From an uncultured Cohaesibacter sp. (lineage in GTDB: Bacteria; Pseudomonadota; Alphaproteobacteria; Rhizobiales; Cohaesibacteraceae): 64,000 nucleotides of DNA. This document shows positions 8,975 to 17,521 of this stretch, piece after piece. Positions within the stretch are counted from its first letter, which is position 1, and each line of letters starts with the position of its first letter. The DNA lies in contig NZ_OY782507.1 in NCBI RefSeq assembly GCF_963677725.1, positions 2,914,001 to 2,978,000 of the forward strand. The letters are read 5' to 3'. A program made the position numbers and the translations under genes. The notes below the pieces were generated by a model that saw only the letters and a list, made by a program, of their open reading frames with translations, was not told the origin of the DNA and searched no databases.

Positions 8975-9397
8975 TCAGTGCGACAGGGTTACATAATCGA
9001 CTTGGGCTTGGTGCGCGCCTCGAAAGGCAGTCACTTCAAGCTCGACCTTGTAGGCACCCGATCCCAGAGGTGGGCAGGTGACGGTGGTCGTTGGATCAAC
9101 GCCGCGGAATTTCTCGCCAAAGATCCCCATCACCGTGGGGGTGTCAGCCGGGGTCTGGATGAACACGCGTGTCTGGATCACATCCTTAAGCCCGGACCCC
9201 ACCCCTTTGAGGGCTCGCTCGACATTGTCGAAAACCTGATGGGTCTGCTCGGCAATGTCCTGAGGGATTTCCTTGCTGATCGGGTTCCGCCCGGCGGTGT
9301 TGGAGACGAAGATCCAATTGTCCACCGTGACGATACGCGAATAGCTGCTTTCCTCTTCGAGCTTGGCGCCGGTCTTCACTTTTGTAATCTTGGTCAT
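8975..9397 (-). CDS. RidA-family (YjgF/UK114) protein
   Basis: 140-residue member of the Rid family, usually homotrimeric enzymes that hydrolyse reactive enamines and imines to the keto acid and ammonia. The C-terminal pattern VELEVTAFRGA and the conserved IQTRVFIQTP (family: TRVFV) are visible, but the classical RidA arginine motif near the C-terminus is not clearly recognised, so it may belong to a Rid1-7 subgroup. It lies between the cyclodeaminase-like gene (74-base gap) and the DadA-like oxidase gene (21-base gap), a context that fits removal of the imine made by the oxidase. Confidence 0.82.
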   Translation of the reverse strand: MTKITKVKTGAKLEEESSYSRIVTVDNWIFVSNTAGRNPISKEIPQDIAEQTHQVFDNVERALKGVGSGLKDVIQTRVFIQTPADTPTVMGIFGEKFRGVDPTTTVTCPPLGSGAYKVELEVTAFRGAHQAQVDYVTLSH

Positions 9398-9471
9398 GTC
9401 GGTTTTCCGAATGGTGATACGTGATCAGGTGCGTGCGGTGGATCGAGCCACGCATTCGTGGCTCGGATCGA

Positions 9472-10611
9472 TCAACGCAGAACAGGCTCATTCCAGAGAT
9501 TGAGTTTGGTGCCGATGCCCTTTTCCAGAGCGTTTCGGTAGATCACCGTTCCCCATGCGACGTCCTCGACGGGCATGCCGCCGACGGAGAGGATGATGAT
9601 CTCTTCGTCATTCTGACGGCCCGGAGCTGCTCCGGCGCAGATATCGCCCAGATCTTCCAGAGCGTCGCGGCTCATCTTGCCTTCATGGATCATGTCAAGA
9701 AAGCGAACCCCGATGACGGGGACATGAACGTGGGCTGGCTTAGGCAGTTCTTCGAACCAGGCATCATAGAGGCCGATATTGTCCATGACCTTGCGAACAC
9801 TGTCATCTTCCATTGCCGCGTCGATCTCGCAAGCTGCTGGCATCGACAGAAAGGCCCCTGCTTTCAGCCACTCTCGCTTGACGATGGGATATTTGGAAAC
9901 ATCGCCCGTTTCGCAAGACGCACAATAGGTGACAATATCCGAGCCACGCACCAGCGTTTCCAGATCCTCGACAATCTCGATGGTGGTGATCTGCGGATAG
10001 TTTTCCTTGGTCCAGGCAACGAACCCGTCAATCGAAGCTTGACTGCGCCCCAGCAGCTTCAGCGTATCGAGCTTGGGGCATGTGGCCATGAAGGCGGCAA
10101 GGGAGGTCTTGCCCATCACGCCGGGGCCTTGTACGCCAACAACCTTGGACTCTTTGCGCGCCAGATGGCGGGCACCAACACCGGGCACAGCGCCGGTGCG
10201 ATAGGCCGACAGAAGGTTGGCTGACATATAAGCCAACGGTGCGCTGGTATCGGCATCGTTGAGGGTGAACATCAGGATCGAGCGCGGCAGTCCCTTGTCA
10301 CGGTTGGCGATGTTGGAGCCGTACCACTTCACGCCAGCGGTGCGATATTGGCCGCCGAGATAGGCGGGCATCGCCATGAAGCGTCGATCTGCGGTGGGTT
10401 TGGGCATGGTCTCGAAGGGTGAGTCTTCGGGAAACATGATCATTGCGCCATGACTGTCATTGTTGGCCCCCGCCATGCGATAGTCACCGGAATGCAACAG
10501 CTTGAACATGTCTTCCATGGTGTCCACGCAGCCTGCCATGTCCGTGACGCCAGCCTTGATCATGTCCTGTTCATTGAGATAGATAAAATCGATTTTGGGA
10601 AGCTCGCTCAT
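9472..10611 (-). CDS. Ornithine cyclodeaminase / mu-crystallin family protein
   Basis: 379-residue protein of the ornithine cyclodeaminase/mu-crystallin superfamily, which contains NAD(P)-dependent lyases and ketimine reductases. A Rossmann motif of the form GVQGPGVMGKT lies at about residues 150-160, with the upstream LLSAYRTGAVPGVGARHLA typical of the family. Annotated relatives of this long subtype are sometimes called tyramine oxidase subunit B, but that label is weakly supported. The start at 10611 (MSELPKIDF) is chosen over an upstream extension to 10692 because family similarity begins there. It is the first gene of the minus-strand run towards RidA, DadA-like and TctCBA. A ketimine reductase role would fit. 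Confidence 0.82.
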   Translation of the reverse strand: MSELPKIDFIYLNEQDMIKAGVTDMAGCVDTMEDMFKLLHSGDYRMAGANNDSHGAMIMFPEDSPFETMPKPTADRRFMAMPAYLGGQYRTAGVKWYGSNIANRDKGLPRSILMFTLNDADTSAPLAYMSANLLSAYRTGAVPGVGARHLARKESKVVGVQGPGVMGKTSLAAFMATCPKLDTLKLLGRSQASIDGFVAWTKENYPQITTIEIVEDLETLVRGSDIVTYCASCETGDVSKYPIVKREWLKAGAFLSMPAACEIDAAMEDDSVRKVMDNIGLYDAWFEELPKPAHVHVPVIGVRFLDMIHEGKMSRDALEDLGDICAGAAPGRQNDEEIIILSVGGMPVEDVAWGTVIYRNALEKGIGTKLNLWNEPVLR

Positions 10612-11373
10612 CAGTTCGACCCTGTTCGTTTGAAGACTATTGGGTCTATTAGCGAGCATTGTTCGAATTGTTCCAATCGATAGATGCGCCAAAAATTCGA
10701 TATATTACGCCAAGTGGGGCTAACAACCTGTAAAATAGGCGCACTGCTCAATATTGCTTCGTCATGTGCTCTTTTATTGAGCGAAATAAGTCACCAATTT
10801 TTGCCGTCAACAGGCGGTTTGCGCATCTAGACTGCCTAAAATGACAAGATTTCTGCTGTGTTCAAGCCAATCGAGCGCTGGAAAATGCACGAATGGAGGC
10901 ACAATCGCGACTTCCATATTATTCTTCGCTGGATCAAGATAGACGACCAAGACTACCTGCATTGGGGTCGTACGGATCCCGAATGTATCAAATCTGACAA
11001 ATCTGAAGCGGCGCTTGTCAAAAGGTGCGGTGGCTGCCCTATCTCAGCTCCAAGCGAGAATACAATTCGCGACGAAAACACTCAACATTGGGCTGGAGAA
11101 GCCCCTTGGCATTCGAGCGTAAAGCAGCCTAAAAGAACACTCGGAGCAGAACGAAACCGTGACAGACCCAATAGCTTTGAGGATCATCCTGATCCTTGAT
11201 CTGTCTATCGGCGCATTGACGCCTCCGATGGGAATCGTGATGCTGGTGTTTCACAATTGGCAAATGTTGACGTGATGCGATTTACCAAAGCAGCCGAACC
11301 GTTGTATCTCGCGAGGGCAAGGTGGCCTGATTGTGTTGTCAGGAACAAGCAATAAAGACGAGGAAATGTTGAA
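10612..11373. other. Divergent intergenic region carrying a permease remnant
   Basis: About 760 bases between two divergent genes (cyclodeaminase-like on minus, SMP-30 lactonase on plus). It should hold both promoters. A 113-codon plus-strand ORF (10858-11199) has no family resemblance and is not called. The only recognisable coding trace is the DctM-like fragment at 11159-11275, annotated separately. Confidence 0.4.
11159..11275 (+). pseudogene. Remnant of a TRAP large permease (DctM) gene
   Basis: A 38-codon stretch reads TDPIALRIILILDLSIGA and then LTPPMGIVMLVF. This closely resembles the strongly conserved DctM segment in which DPxxFGIIxxxNLxIGxxTPPxG precedes the last helices. Nothing upstream in any frame continues the DctM similarity, and a TGA follows shortly, so it looks like a decayed fragment left after loss of a TRAP transporter locus. 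A chance hydrophobic reading cannot be excluded at this length. Confidence 0.4.
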
Positions 11374-12300
11374 ATGTGGACGCCCGCAGAATACTACCCC
11401 GATCCGTCGATTGAAATTCTGGATGATCGGTTCAATGATCTCTATATTCAGCATGCTGCGGTCGAGCGGCTCCACACTGGTCTTCGGTGGGGGGAAGGGC
11501 CTGTTTGGTTTGGTGATCATGGAACGTTGTTGTTCAGTGACATTCCGAACAACCGGATAATGCGGCTGGAGGAGGCAACCGGGGCTATCAGCGAGTTCCG
11601 CCGTGGCCGTTTTACCAATGGTAACACGCGCGATCGGCAGGGGCGTCTGATCTCTTGCGAGCATGGCACGCGGTCGGTAACGCGCACAGAGTTTGATGGG
11701 ACCATCACAACCATTGCCGACCAGTATCAGGGAAAGCCGCTGAATTCACCCAATGATGTGGTGGTCAAGTCTGACGGATCCATCTGGTTCTCCGATCCTT
11801 GTTTCGGGATTGGTGGTTATTATGAGGGTGAAAAGGCTGAGCCTGAATTGCCGATGAATGTCTATCGCTTCGATCCGGAAGACGGTTTGCTCCATTGCGT
11901 GGTCGAAGACTTTGTCAAACCCAATGGGCTGGCTTTTTCGCCTGATGAATCGAAGCTGTATCTGGTCGAGACCAGAGGCGGAATCCATGTCTTTGATGTG
12001 GTTGAGAATGGTGCTGCCCTCTCGAATGGTCACAAGCTGATAGATGCAGGACAGTTCGGGGGTCCAGACGGGATCAGGATCGATATGCTAGGCAACATAT
12101 GGGCTGGTTGGGGCGTTGGTGTCGGCAATTTCGGTGTACGCTGTTTTGCTCCCGATGGCACTTCGCTGGGCCATATTCATCTGCCTGAGCGATGCGCGAA
12201 CCTGTGCTTTGGTGGCCGGAACAGAACGCGGTTGTTCATGACTGCTTCCCAGTCTCTCTATTCCCTGTATGTCAAGGTGCCCGGTCTTCCCTATTTCTAG
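11374..12300 (+). CDS. SMP-30/gluconolactonase-family protein
   Basis: 308-residue six-bladed beta-propeller lactonase of the SMP-30/gluconolaconase/LRE family, which hydrolyses sugar-acid lactones with one divalent metal. The metal-binding residues are placed as expected: Glu in WGEGPVW (residue about 41), Asn in NSPNDVVV (about 128), Asn in KPNGLAFSPDE (about 190) and Asp in GGPDGIRID (about 230). A ribosome site (AGGA) precedes the ATG at 11374. No signal peptide is seen, so it is cytoplasmic. It stands alone on the plus strand after a divergent promoter region. The lactone substrate cannot be assigned. Confidence 0.88.
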   Translation: MWTPAEYYPDPSIEILDDRFNDLYIQHAAVERLHTGLRWGEGPVWFGDHGTLLFSDIPNNRIMRLEEATGAISEFRRGRFTNGNTRDRQGRLISCEHGTRSVTRTEFDGTITTIADQYQGKPLNSPNDVVVKSDGSIWFSDPCFGIGGYYEGEKAEPELPMNVYRFDPEDGLLHCVVEDFVKPNGLAFSPDESKLYLVETRGGIHVFDVVENGAALSNGHKLIDAGQFGGPDGIRIDMLGNIWAGWGVGVGNFGVRCFAPDGTSLGHIHLPERCANLCFGGRNRTRLFMTASQSLYSLYVKVPGLPYF

Positions 12301-12687
12301 GGAAGCCCCTTTCCGCTTTCCGAAACGAAGAATACTGCCTGGCAATTTGTTCAGTTGATTGCCTGTTGCGGGCTGCGTCTGATGGGGGAGGTGGAACAGA
12401 GAGCCTTTTCGGCACGTGCATGGTTAGGCCTATGCCCATGGCAAAGGCATGCGTGCCCTTGCTCTGCGTGATTTGAGTGCTTCGCAACTCTCTGGCTTGG
12501 GTGGAGCGCACTGGTAAAAGCATGGTTGAAATTACAAATTTTCAAAAATAGTATCTTAAGGCTGGATTTTGGGCTGTGCTATAGCCAAGGGACTGTTTGG
12601 ATGTACTAAGCGGCAAGATGTGAGCGGTCCGCCGTTGGCAGATACAAAAGAAGAGGGTGTGTGGCATGGGGCGGTGGCATCGGCATC
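12301..12687. other. Intergenic region, no gene seen
   Basis: About 390 bases between the convergent SMP-30 lactonase and DUF6653 genes. A loose imperfect inverted repeat (about 12412-12457) is present without a U-tract. I see no conserved reading frame or RNA gene here. Confidence 0.35.
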
Positions 12688-13218
12688 TTAATCTGGGTTC
12701 GCTGGTTTGGGGCGCTCCATCCAGCTGGCATAGTCGGCATGAAGCGGCCGCATGTCGTCATACAGCCACACCATGCGATCGAGAAACCAGAGCTTTGTCA
12801 GCATGATCGTGATGGTGCCAAAGATCGTCGCCCAGCCATCCAGCCAGATGAGGCCATGAAGATAGGGCAGAGCGGCAAGCCCGGACAGAGCGTTGAGGAT
12901 GAAACCTGCCCGAACATGATGGGGTGGTATGGGTCTTTCTTGTCGGTTCAGCCAGACACGTTCTCCGAAGACGCCTTTCGTCATCCAGTTGTCCCGGTCC
13001 TCTGGCGCTGGAAAAAGACGGGGATTGATCCAAAGCCACAAAAGAGCCAAAGCCAGAGGCACGGCAGCCCAGACACCGATATAGATGCGGCTCCAAGCGG
13101 CGAGGGCGATCAGGGGAAGAGAGGCAACCCGGCTCCATCCGCTCCACTTGTTGGCGTGACGCTCCCAGATTTCCGGGGACATGCCCATCAGTTTTTCTGA
13201 CAGTTCGGCTATTTTCAT
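12688..13218 (-). CDS. DUF6653-type membrane protein
   Basis: 176-residue protein of the small DUF6653 family, recognised from the N-terminal ERHANKWSGWSR pattern and the WLNRQERPIPPHH segment in the middle. Three or four hydrophobic segments (about residues 30-65, 105-125 and 130-150) suggest an inner-membrane protein. The function of the family is unknown. The ATG at 13218 has a GGAG element 11 bases upstream and gives an N-terminus that fits the family better than the longer TTG reading to 13254. Neighbours do not suggest a pathway. Confidence 0.7.
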   Translation of the reverse strand: MKIAELSEKLMGMSPEIWERHANKWSGWSRVASLPLIALAAWSRIYIGVWAAVPLALALLWLWINPRLFPAPEDRDNWMTKGVFGERVWLNRQERPIPPHHVRAGFILNALSGLAALPYLHGLIWLDGWATIFGTITIMLTKLWFLDRMVWLYDDMRPLHADYASWMERPKPANPD

Positions 13219-13343
13219 GCTGGTTTGCACTCCGTGCTTCGATAAGGGCTGCAAGTGTCAGAGCAAGCGATCATTGAAACCGGCGCTCGGCAAATTTTGC
13301 CCGAATAGCATTATTTGCCGGGAAGAATGGGGCAGGGTGAGGG

Positions 13344-14201
13344 TCAAACCTGGTAGCCATATCGCTGCAAGATCTCCGATGCCATAGTCTCGTCCACGAA
13401 TCCTCTGTGAACCTCGTCAATGACGGTCTGCACGCCACTTTCCGCACTTTGCAGGGTGTCATATTGCGCATCATCAGGTGTCAACATGATGAAAGACTGG
13501 TCGACATGGCTATAGACCAGTTTGATGTCGTTGCCATATTCTGCTTTGAGTTTGCGTTCTGCATCGACCGAATTCATCAGGGCTTCCAGCCGCGTCTTTT
13601 GTTGATCCCGAATGGATGTCTCCGAGTTGCTCAGTTCTAAGGGATTGCCGTTGGTCCATCGGCCGCGGGTATGAAAGAAATCCTCATTCATGTAGGCCCC
13701 TGTCGCCCCATCAGGCCGCGCGTCAAGCGCTTCGGATGCAATCTCCTTCATTACGCCCAGATGATCCAACCTTATGATTTTTCTGCCAGAATTTACCTCT
13801 TGGTTCGCCCTGGCGTCGCTGGTATCGTCCGTTCCTTCCTCCATGGCAGCAATGTCGTCCATCATGGCTCTGGTTTCGGCTACCGAGGCTGTGCGCAGCA
13901 AAGACACACCATCGCGAGCGTCGACGCTGTGCCCTGAAGTCATGATCGACAACCCATTGATATTGACGGTTTTTACGGATGATTGTGGGGTGGTGTCTTC
14001 CTGAAGCGCTAGAAGCGCTGCTTGCATTTCGGCGGTGAGTGGTGGAGTTGGCGGCGTATTTCTTTGTGGCTCCGAGGTGGGTGTTGCCTTTGCTTTCGGT
14101 ACAATAAAGGGGTTGGAAGCCTTCTGTGACTGGGGCGAGATGTCATCCGCAAAATTGATGGGAATCGTCGTCTTTATCGTGCCAAGAATGGGTAGTTGCA
14201 T
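13344..14201 (-). CDS. Hypothetical protein with proline-rich N-terminus
   Basis: 285-residue protein I do not recognise. The first 60 residues are rich in Pro, Thr and Ser and look disordered. A middle acidic segment (about 120-140) is followed by a basic helix-rich part with RKIIRLDHLG, and the C-terminal 90 residues look like a folded alpha/beta domain with charged helices (for example DQQKTRLEALMNSVDAERKL). There is no signal peptide or membrane segment. It is transcribed away from the MarR-amylase fusion gene, and the two share a 170-base divergent promoter region. The long uninterrupted frame with ordinary codon use supports a real gene. Confidence 0.6.
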   Translation of the reverse strand: MQLPILGTIKTTIPINFADDISPQSQKASNPFIVPKAKATPTSEPQRNTPPTPPLTAEMQAALLALQEDTTPQSSVKTVNINGLSIMTSGHSVDARDGVSLLRTASVAETRAMMDDIAAMEEGTDDTSDARANQEVNSGRKIIRLDHLGVMKEIASEALDARPDGATGAYMNEDFFHTRGRWTNGNPLELSNSETSIRDQQKTRLEALMNSVDAERKLKAEYGNDIKLVYSHVDQSFIMLTPDDAQYDTLQSAESGVQTVIDEVHRGFVDETMASEILQRYGYQV

Positions 14202-14349
14202 AATACCGAACTCACTTCAATACTGTATTCTGCTGTCAATTTTTGCAAAAGATGTGCCAAGATCTAATGAATATTTCAGATTGCGGCGTCGCGCCGCATC
14301 TTCTCCTGCTGGGTGGCCCGGTTGCGACCCTCGATCTTGATTTTTAGAA

Positions 14350-14372
14350 ATTAGTACGCTAAGCGTATTAAT
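14350..14372. promoter_or_regulatory. 23-bp palindrome abutting the marR-amylase start codon
   Basis: ATTAGTACGCT, one central base, then AGCGTATTAAT: two 11-base arms with a single mismatch, ending exactly one base before the ATG at 14373. MarR-family regulators commonly bind such palindromes and repress their own genes, so this is a likely autoregulatory operator. It occupies the place where a ribosome site should be, and no Shine-Dalgarno sequence is visible. Confidence 0.65.
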
Positions 14373-16148
14373 ATGATAAAATATGCAAGGCATGATGGTG
14401 CGGCTCTTCTGAAGGCTGTGTTGGCGTTCGGGCGGCGGTTGCGCTCCGTGCGCACATCGACGCGCGTCACGTCATCGGCTGCGAGCATGCTCAACACCCT
14501 TTATATGCAAGGGCCAATGTCTGCGCGGCAATTGGCAATCGAGGAGCGGTTGCAGCCTCAGTCGTTGACACGGATTCTCAAGCGATTGGAAGAAGATGGC
14601 TTGATCAGGCGTGACCGCAGCGCCGCGGACCAGCGCGAGTTGATCATTGCCTTGACCAAAACAGGCACGAGAGAACGCGACGCAGATCTGCTGGAGCGGC
14701 AAAGATGGCTGGAACAGGTCGTTGCCGATGCCCTGAGCGAAGGGGACCGCGCCTTGTTGGGCGATGTCTCCCGGTTGTTGCTCAAACTCGCCTTTCATGA
14801 CACCGAGGCCAAAATACAGGAAACAGATATGCCAAGCTGGGTTCACTATGCGATATTCTGGCACATATATCCGCTGGGATTTGTCGGGGCGCCCAAAAAG
14901 GGCGATGTGGCAGAGGGGTGTGATCATCGTCTGGATCACATTGTCGATTGGCTTGACTATGCGGTGGAGCTTGGCGTTTCCGCGCTGATGCTTGGCCCTA
15001 TCTTCGCCTCGTCCACGCACGGATATGACACGATCGATTATTTCCGAATTGATCCTCGGCTTGGCGACGAGGCAGACTTTGATCGGCTGGTCGCTGCCGC
15101 CAATCAGCGTGGCTTGCGCATCATTCTTGACGGGGTGTTCAACCATGTCGGGCGCAGTTTTCCAAAATTCATTGAAGCCAAAGCCCAGGGAGCCGGATCA
15201 GAGGCGGCCCAGTGGTTTCTTCCCCTCAAGGACCATGGTGCCCCTGACGAGATGGAATGGGAGACATTTGAAGGTCATCAGAGCCTGATCAAACTCAATC
15301 ATGGGAATCCGGATGTGGTCGATCATGTTCGCGATGTCATGACCCACTGGATGAATCGTGGCGTCTCCGGGTGGCGTCTGGATGCCGCCTATGCGACCCC
15401 GACATCCTTCTGGCAGCAGGTTCTGCCGGCGGTTCGTCAGTCTCACCCGGAAGCCTATATATTCGGTGAGGTCATTCACGGCGACTATATCGCGTTTGTT
15501 CAGGAGAGCGGCGTTGATTCCGTCACTCAATATGAGCTTTGGAAGGCTGTTTGGAGCGCGTTGAATGACAGCAATTTCTTCGAGTTAGCCTGGGCGCTGG
15601 ATCGACATAACCGATTCCTGGAGCATTTTGTGCCTCTTACCTTCGTTGGCAATCACGATGTCACCCGGATTGCCAGCCAGTTGCATGATACAAGACATCT
15701 GCCGCACGCTCTTGTGTTGCTCCTTCTGACGGGGGGCACTCCTTCTCTTTATTATGGTGATGAGCAAGGATATCTGGGCATCAAGGAAGAAAGGGAAGGC
15801 GGCGATGACGCGGTCCGCCCGGCATTTCCTGATCATCCAGAAGCATTGCTTGGTGATGGGTGGCCCATTTATCGTCTGCATCAGGATCTGATCGGCTTGC
15901 GACGCAGAAATCCGTGGCTGGTAAAGGCCCGAAGCGAAGCGCTGCATCTGGAAAACCAACAGATGGTTCTGAAAATGAGCGCAGAGGGCAACCGGCTGCT
16001 ACTTGCCTTTAATCTTGGCGACAATGATGCTGACCTACCTGCAGGCGACGCCAGCAGCCTTCTGATGGGTGATGGCCAACTAAGCAAGAATGGTGATCAG
16101 AGCACGGTTTGCGTCAAGGCGCACAGCTGGTGTGTCTTGTCGTCTTGA
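14373..16148 (+). CDS. Fused MarR regulator and GH13 alpha-amylase-family enzyme
   Basis: 591-residue protein joining two normally separate families. Residues 1-152 are a MarR winged helix: MSARQLAIEERLQPQSLTRI is the recognition region and DGLIRRDRSAADQREL the wing. Residues 153-591 are a complete GH13 (alpha/beta)8 glycosidase starting MPSWVHYAIFWHIYP, with region I DGVFNH (about 253-258), nucleophile Asp337 in GWRLD, acid/base Glu366 in IFGEV and third acid Asp429 in GNHD. No stop separates them. An internal ATG at 14829 with an AGGA site eight bases upstream could also make the enzyme alone. No signal peptide, so the enzyme acts on intracellular alpha-glucans or oligosaccharides. A palindrome directly precedes the gene. 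Confidence 0.85.
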   Translation: MIKYARHDGAALLKAVLAFGRRLRSVRTSTRVTSSAASMLNTLYMQGPMSARQLAIEERLQPQSLTRILKRLEEDGLIRRDRSAADQRELIIALTKTGTRERDADLLERQRWLEQVVADALSEGDRALLGDVSRLLLKLAFHDTEAKIQETDMPSWVHYAIFWHIYPLGFVGAPKKGDVAEGCDHRLDHIVDWLDYAVELGVSALMLGPIFASSTHGYDTIDYFRIDPRLGDEADFDRLVAAANQRGLRIILDGVFNHVGRSFPKFIEAKAQGAGSEAAQWFLPLKDHGAPDEMEWETFEGHQSLIKLNHGNPDVVDHVRDVMTHWMNRGVSGWRLDAAYATPTSFWQQVLPAVRQSHPEAYIFGEVIHGDYIAFVQESGVDSVTQYELWKAVWSALNDSNFFELAWALDRHNRFLEHFVPLTFVGNHDVTRIASQLHDTRHLPHALVLLLLTGGTPSLYYGDEQGYLGIKEEREGGDDAVRPAFPDHPEALLGDGWPIYRLHQDLIGLRRRNPWLVKARSEALHLENQQMVLKMSAEGNRLLLAFNLGDNDADLPAGDASSLLMGDGQLSKNGDQSTVCVKAHSWCVLSS

Positions 16149-16171
16149 TTGACCGGTGATGGCTGACGACA

Positions 16172-16213
16172 GGGTGCGCGCTTCAAGCTGGAAATGCAGA
16201 CATTCGCGCACCC
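16172..16213. terminator. Inverted repeat between convergent genes
   Basis: Nine-base perfect arms GGGTGCGCG (16172-16180) and CGCGCACCC (16205-16213) flank a 24-base loop between the stop of the amylase fusion and the stop of the VOC gene. Position suggests a bidirectional terminator, although no T-tract is present. Confidence 0.45.
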
Positions 16214-16219
16214 AGGCCC

Positions 16220-16636
16220 TCACATCTCAAAGAATGGGTCATCGGCGTTTTTCAGTGAACAGCGATTTCCATCGGGATCCATGAAGCGGCCGATTGTTCC
16301 CCAATCATAGCTGATAACTTCCACATCAATGCCTTTGCTGGAGAGCAAATCAGCCGCAGCCTGAACATCCTTGACATTAAAGCGCAACGATGTCGGATTC
16401 TCCGCAACCGTCTTTCGAGACGCCTTGAAGACGCCTTCAGTTTCAATCATCAAATAGCCAGATCCGAAATGAAGGCAGCAGAGAGCCTCTTTTTCGAACC
16501 ATACAGGCAGCCCGATCTTGTCCCGATAAAAGGCGACACATTCATCAAACCTCTCGGTGAACAGGATCAACCCCGGTGTCACCAAGTGGTCAAGAAACCT
16601 GTTTTCCGGGTTTGTTTGTTTGGATTCCAATGTCAT
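16220..16636 (-). CDS. Glyoxalase/VOC superfamily protein
   Basis: 138-residue vicinal oxygen chelate protein with two beta-alpha-beta-beta-beta modules: PGLILFTERFDECVAFYRDK at the N-terminus and FMDPDGNRCSL at the C-terminus are family patterns. Metal ligands may be Glu in MIETEG and the C-terminal acidic site, but the first ligand is not obvious, so it could be a binding or resistance-type protein rather than a glyoxalase. The start at 16636 is preferred because family similarity begins after it; the reading to 16726 adds 30 unrelated residues. The CYTH gene lies 82 bases upstream on the same strand. Confidence 0.75.
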   Translation of the reverse strand: MTLESKQTNPENRFLDHLVTPGLILFTERFDECVAFYRDKIGLPVWFEKEALCCLHFGSGYLMIETEGVFKASRKTVAENPTSLRFNVKDVQAAADLLSSKGIDVEVISYDWGTIGRFMDPDGNRCSLKNADDPFFEM

Positions 16637-16718
16637 TTGTTTCGCTTTCTCTATCAAACAATGAGGGGGCTTATTGCCAGCAGTCATTCGTTCTTGAAAT
16701 TTCACGCGTTTGGTTTGG

Positions 16719-17306
16719 TCATCCAAAAAGCAATTGCCGATAGGACAAATTCACTTCCGGAAATCTGAGCAGGCCAAGCTGGTCTGCTGCCTTGTGAACA
16801 TCGTCTCTCAGCGCGGGGAGCGCGGATTCCTCATCTGTCATAACCGCGATTTCAACAAATGATCCAAGTCCGTCTATGTGATCGAGCGTTACGTGAAATG
16901 CATCGACGAAGTAGATGTCTCTTCTTTTGCGGATCTTCCATTTTTCCTCAAAGCCCAGTGACTTGAGCATGGAAAGCGCCTTGTCGAAGTCGGGGAGATC
17001 CATGGCGATGCATTCGTCCTTGGCCGGTCCCTTGGATATCCAGAGTACCCGGTCGGACGGTTGCATATGCCTGAGGGTGTGAAACTGATTGTTTGCCTCC
17101 AGTCGCGCATCAGGAAGATCGAGAAAAATGTCTGTTTCGGTATTGCCGAGCGTGAAGGGAATGGCTGCCATTTCCTTAAGGCGTTCAAGCACCGATGGGA
17201 TATCGTCAGCCTTGAATTTCCTCTCCACTTCAAAGCGGCCCTTGAAATGGTCTCCGGGGTCAGCCAGCATTCCCTTCGTTTCGAGGCTGGATGCATTCTG
17301 TTGCAT
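16719..17306 (-). CDS. CYTH-domain protein, class IV adenylate cyclase-like
   Basis: 195-residue CYTH (CyaB/thiamine-triphosphatase) domain protein. The signature ExExK appears as FEVERKF at about residue 25, followed by alternating charged strands typical of the tunnel fold, for example IRKRRDIYFVD and HVTLDHIDGLGSFVEI. CYTH proteins act on triphosphates with two metal ions: CyaB-type members make cAMP, others cleave thiamine triphosphate or inorganic triphosphate. The DGLGSFVEIE-like pattern and length fit the CyaB group. The substrate cannot be decided from sequence. No regulatory partner is adjacent. Confidence 0.75.
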   Translation of the reverse strand: MQQNASSLETKGMLADPGDHFKGRFEVERKFKADDIPSVLERLKEMAAIPFTLGNTETDIFLDLPDARLEANNQFHTLRHMQPSDRVLWISKGPAKDECIAMDLPDFDKALSMLKSLGFEEKWKIRKRRDIYFVDAFHVTLDHIDGLGSFVEIAVMTDEESALPALRDDVHKAADQLGLLRFPEVNLSYRQLLFG

Positions 17307-17521
17307 GGCACAACTCCAACTGTCTGTATTTGCGAAAGTATCTCGATGGTGCGGTTTTGGGTGCCTGTTGCGACAGAGGTCTGTGACGCTGAGATCTTGA
17401 AGCGTCAGGCAAACGTCACCTGTGCCTTGACATATGGGTCGCCGGGCGCGACTTGTCGAGCCGTCAGCAGCATGCTTTCGTTTAAGGATATTTAGTGAAA
17501 GCTCATCAGGGTTTCAGTTGG

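Noticed and set aside
10858..11199. 113-codon plus-strand ORF before the SMP-30 gene
   Set aside because: No family resemblance, poor codon pattern and no ribosome site; the only recognisable part of this region is the DctM-like remnant in another frame.
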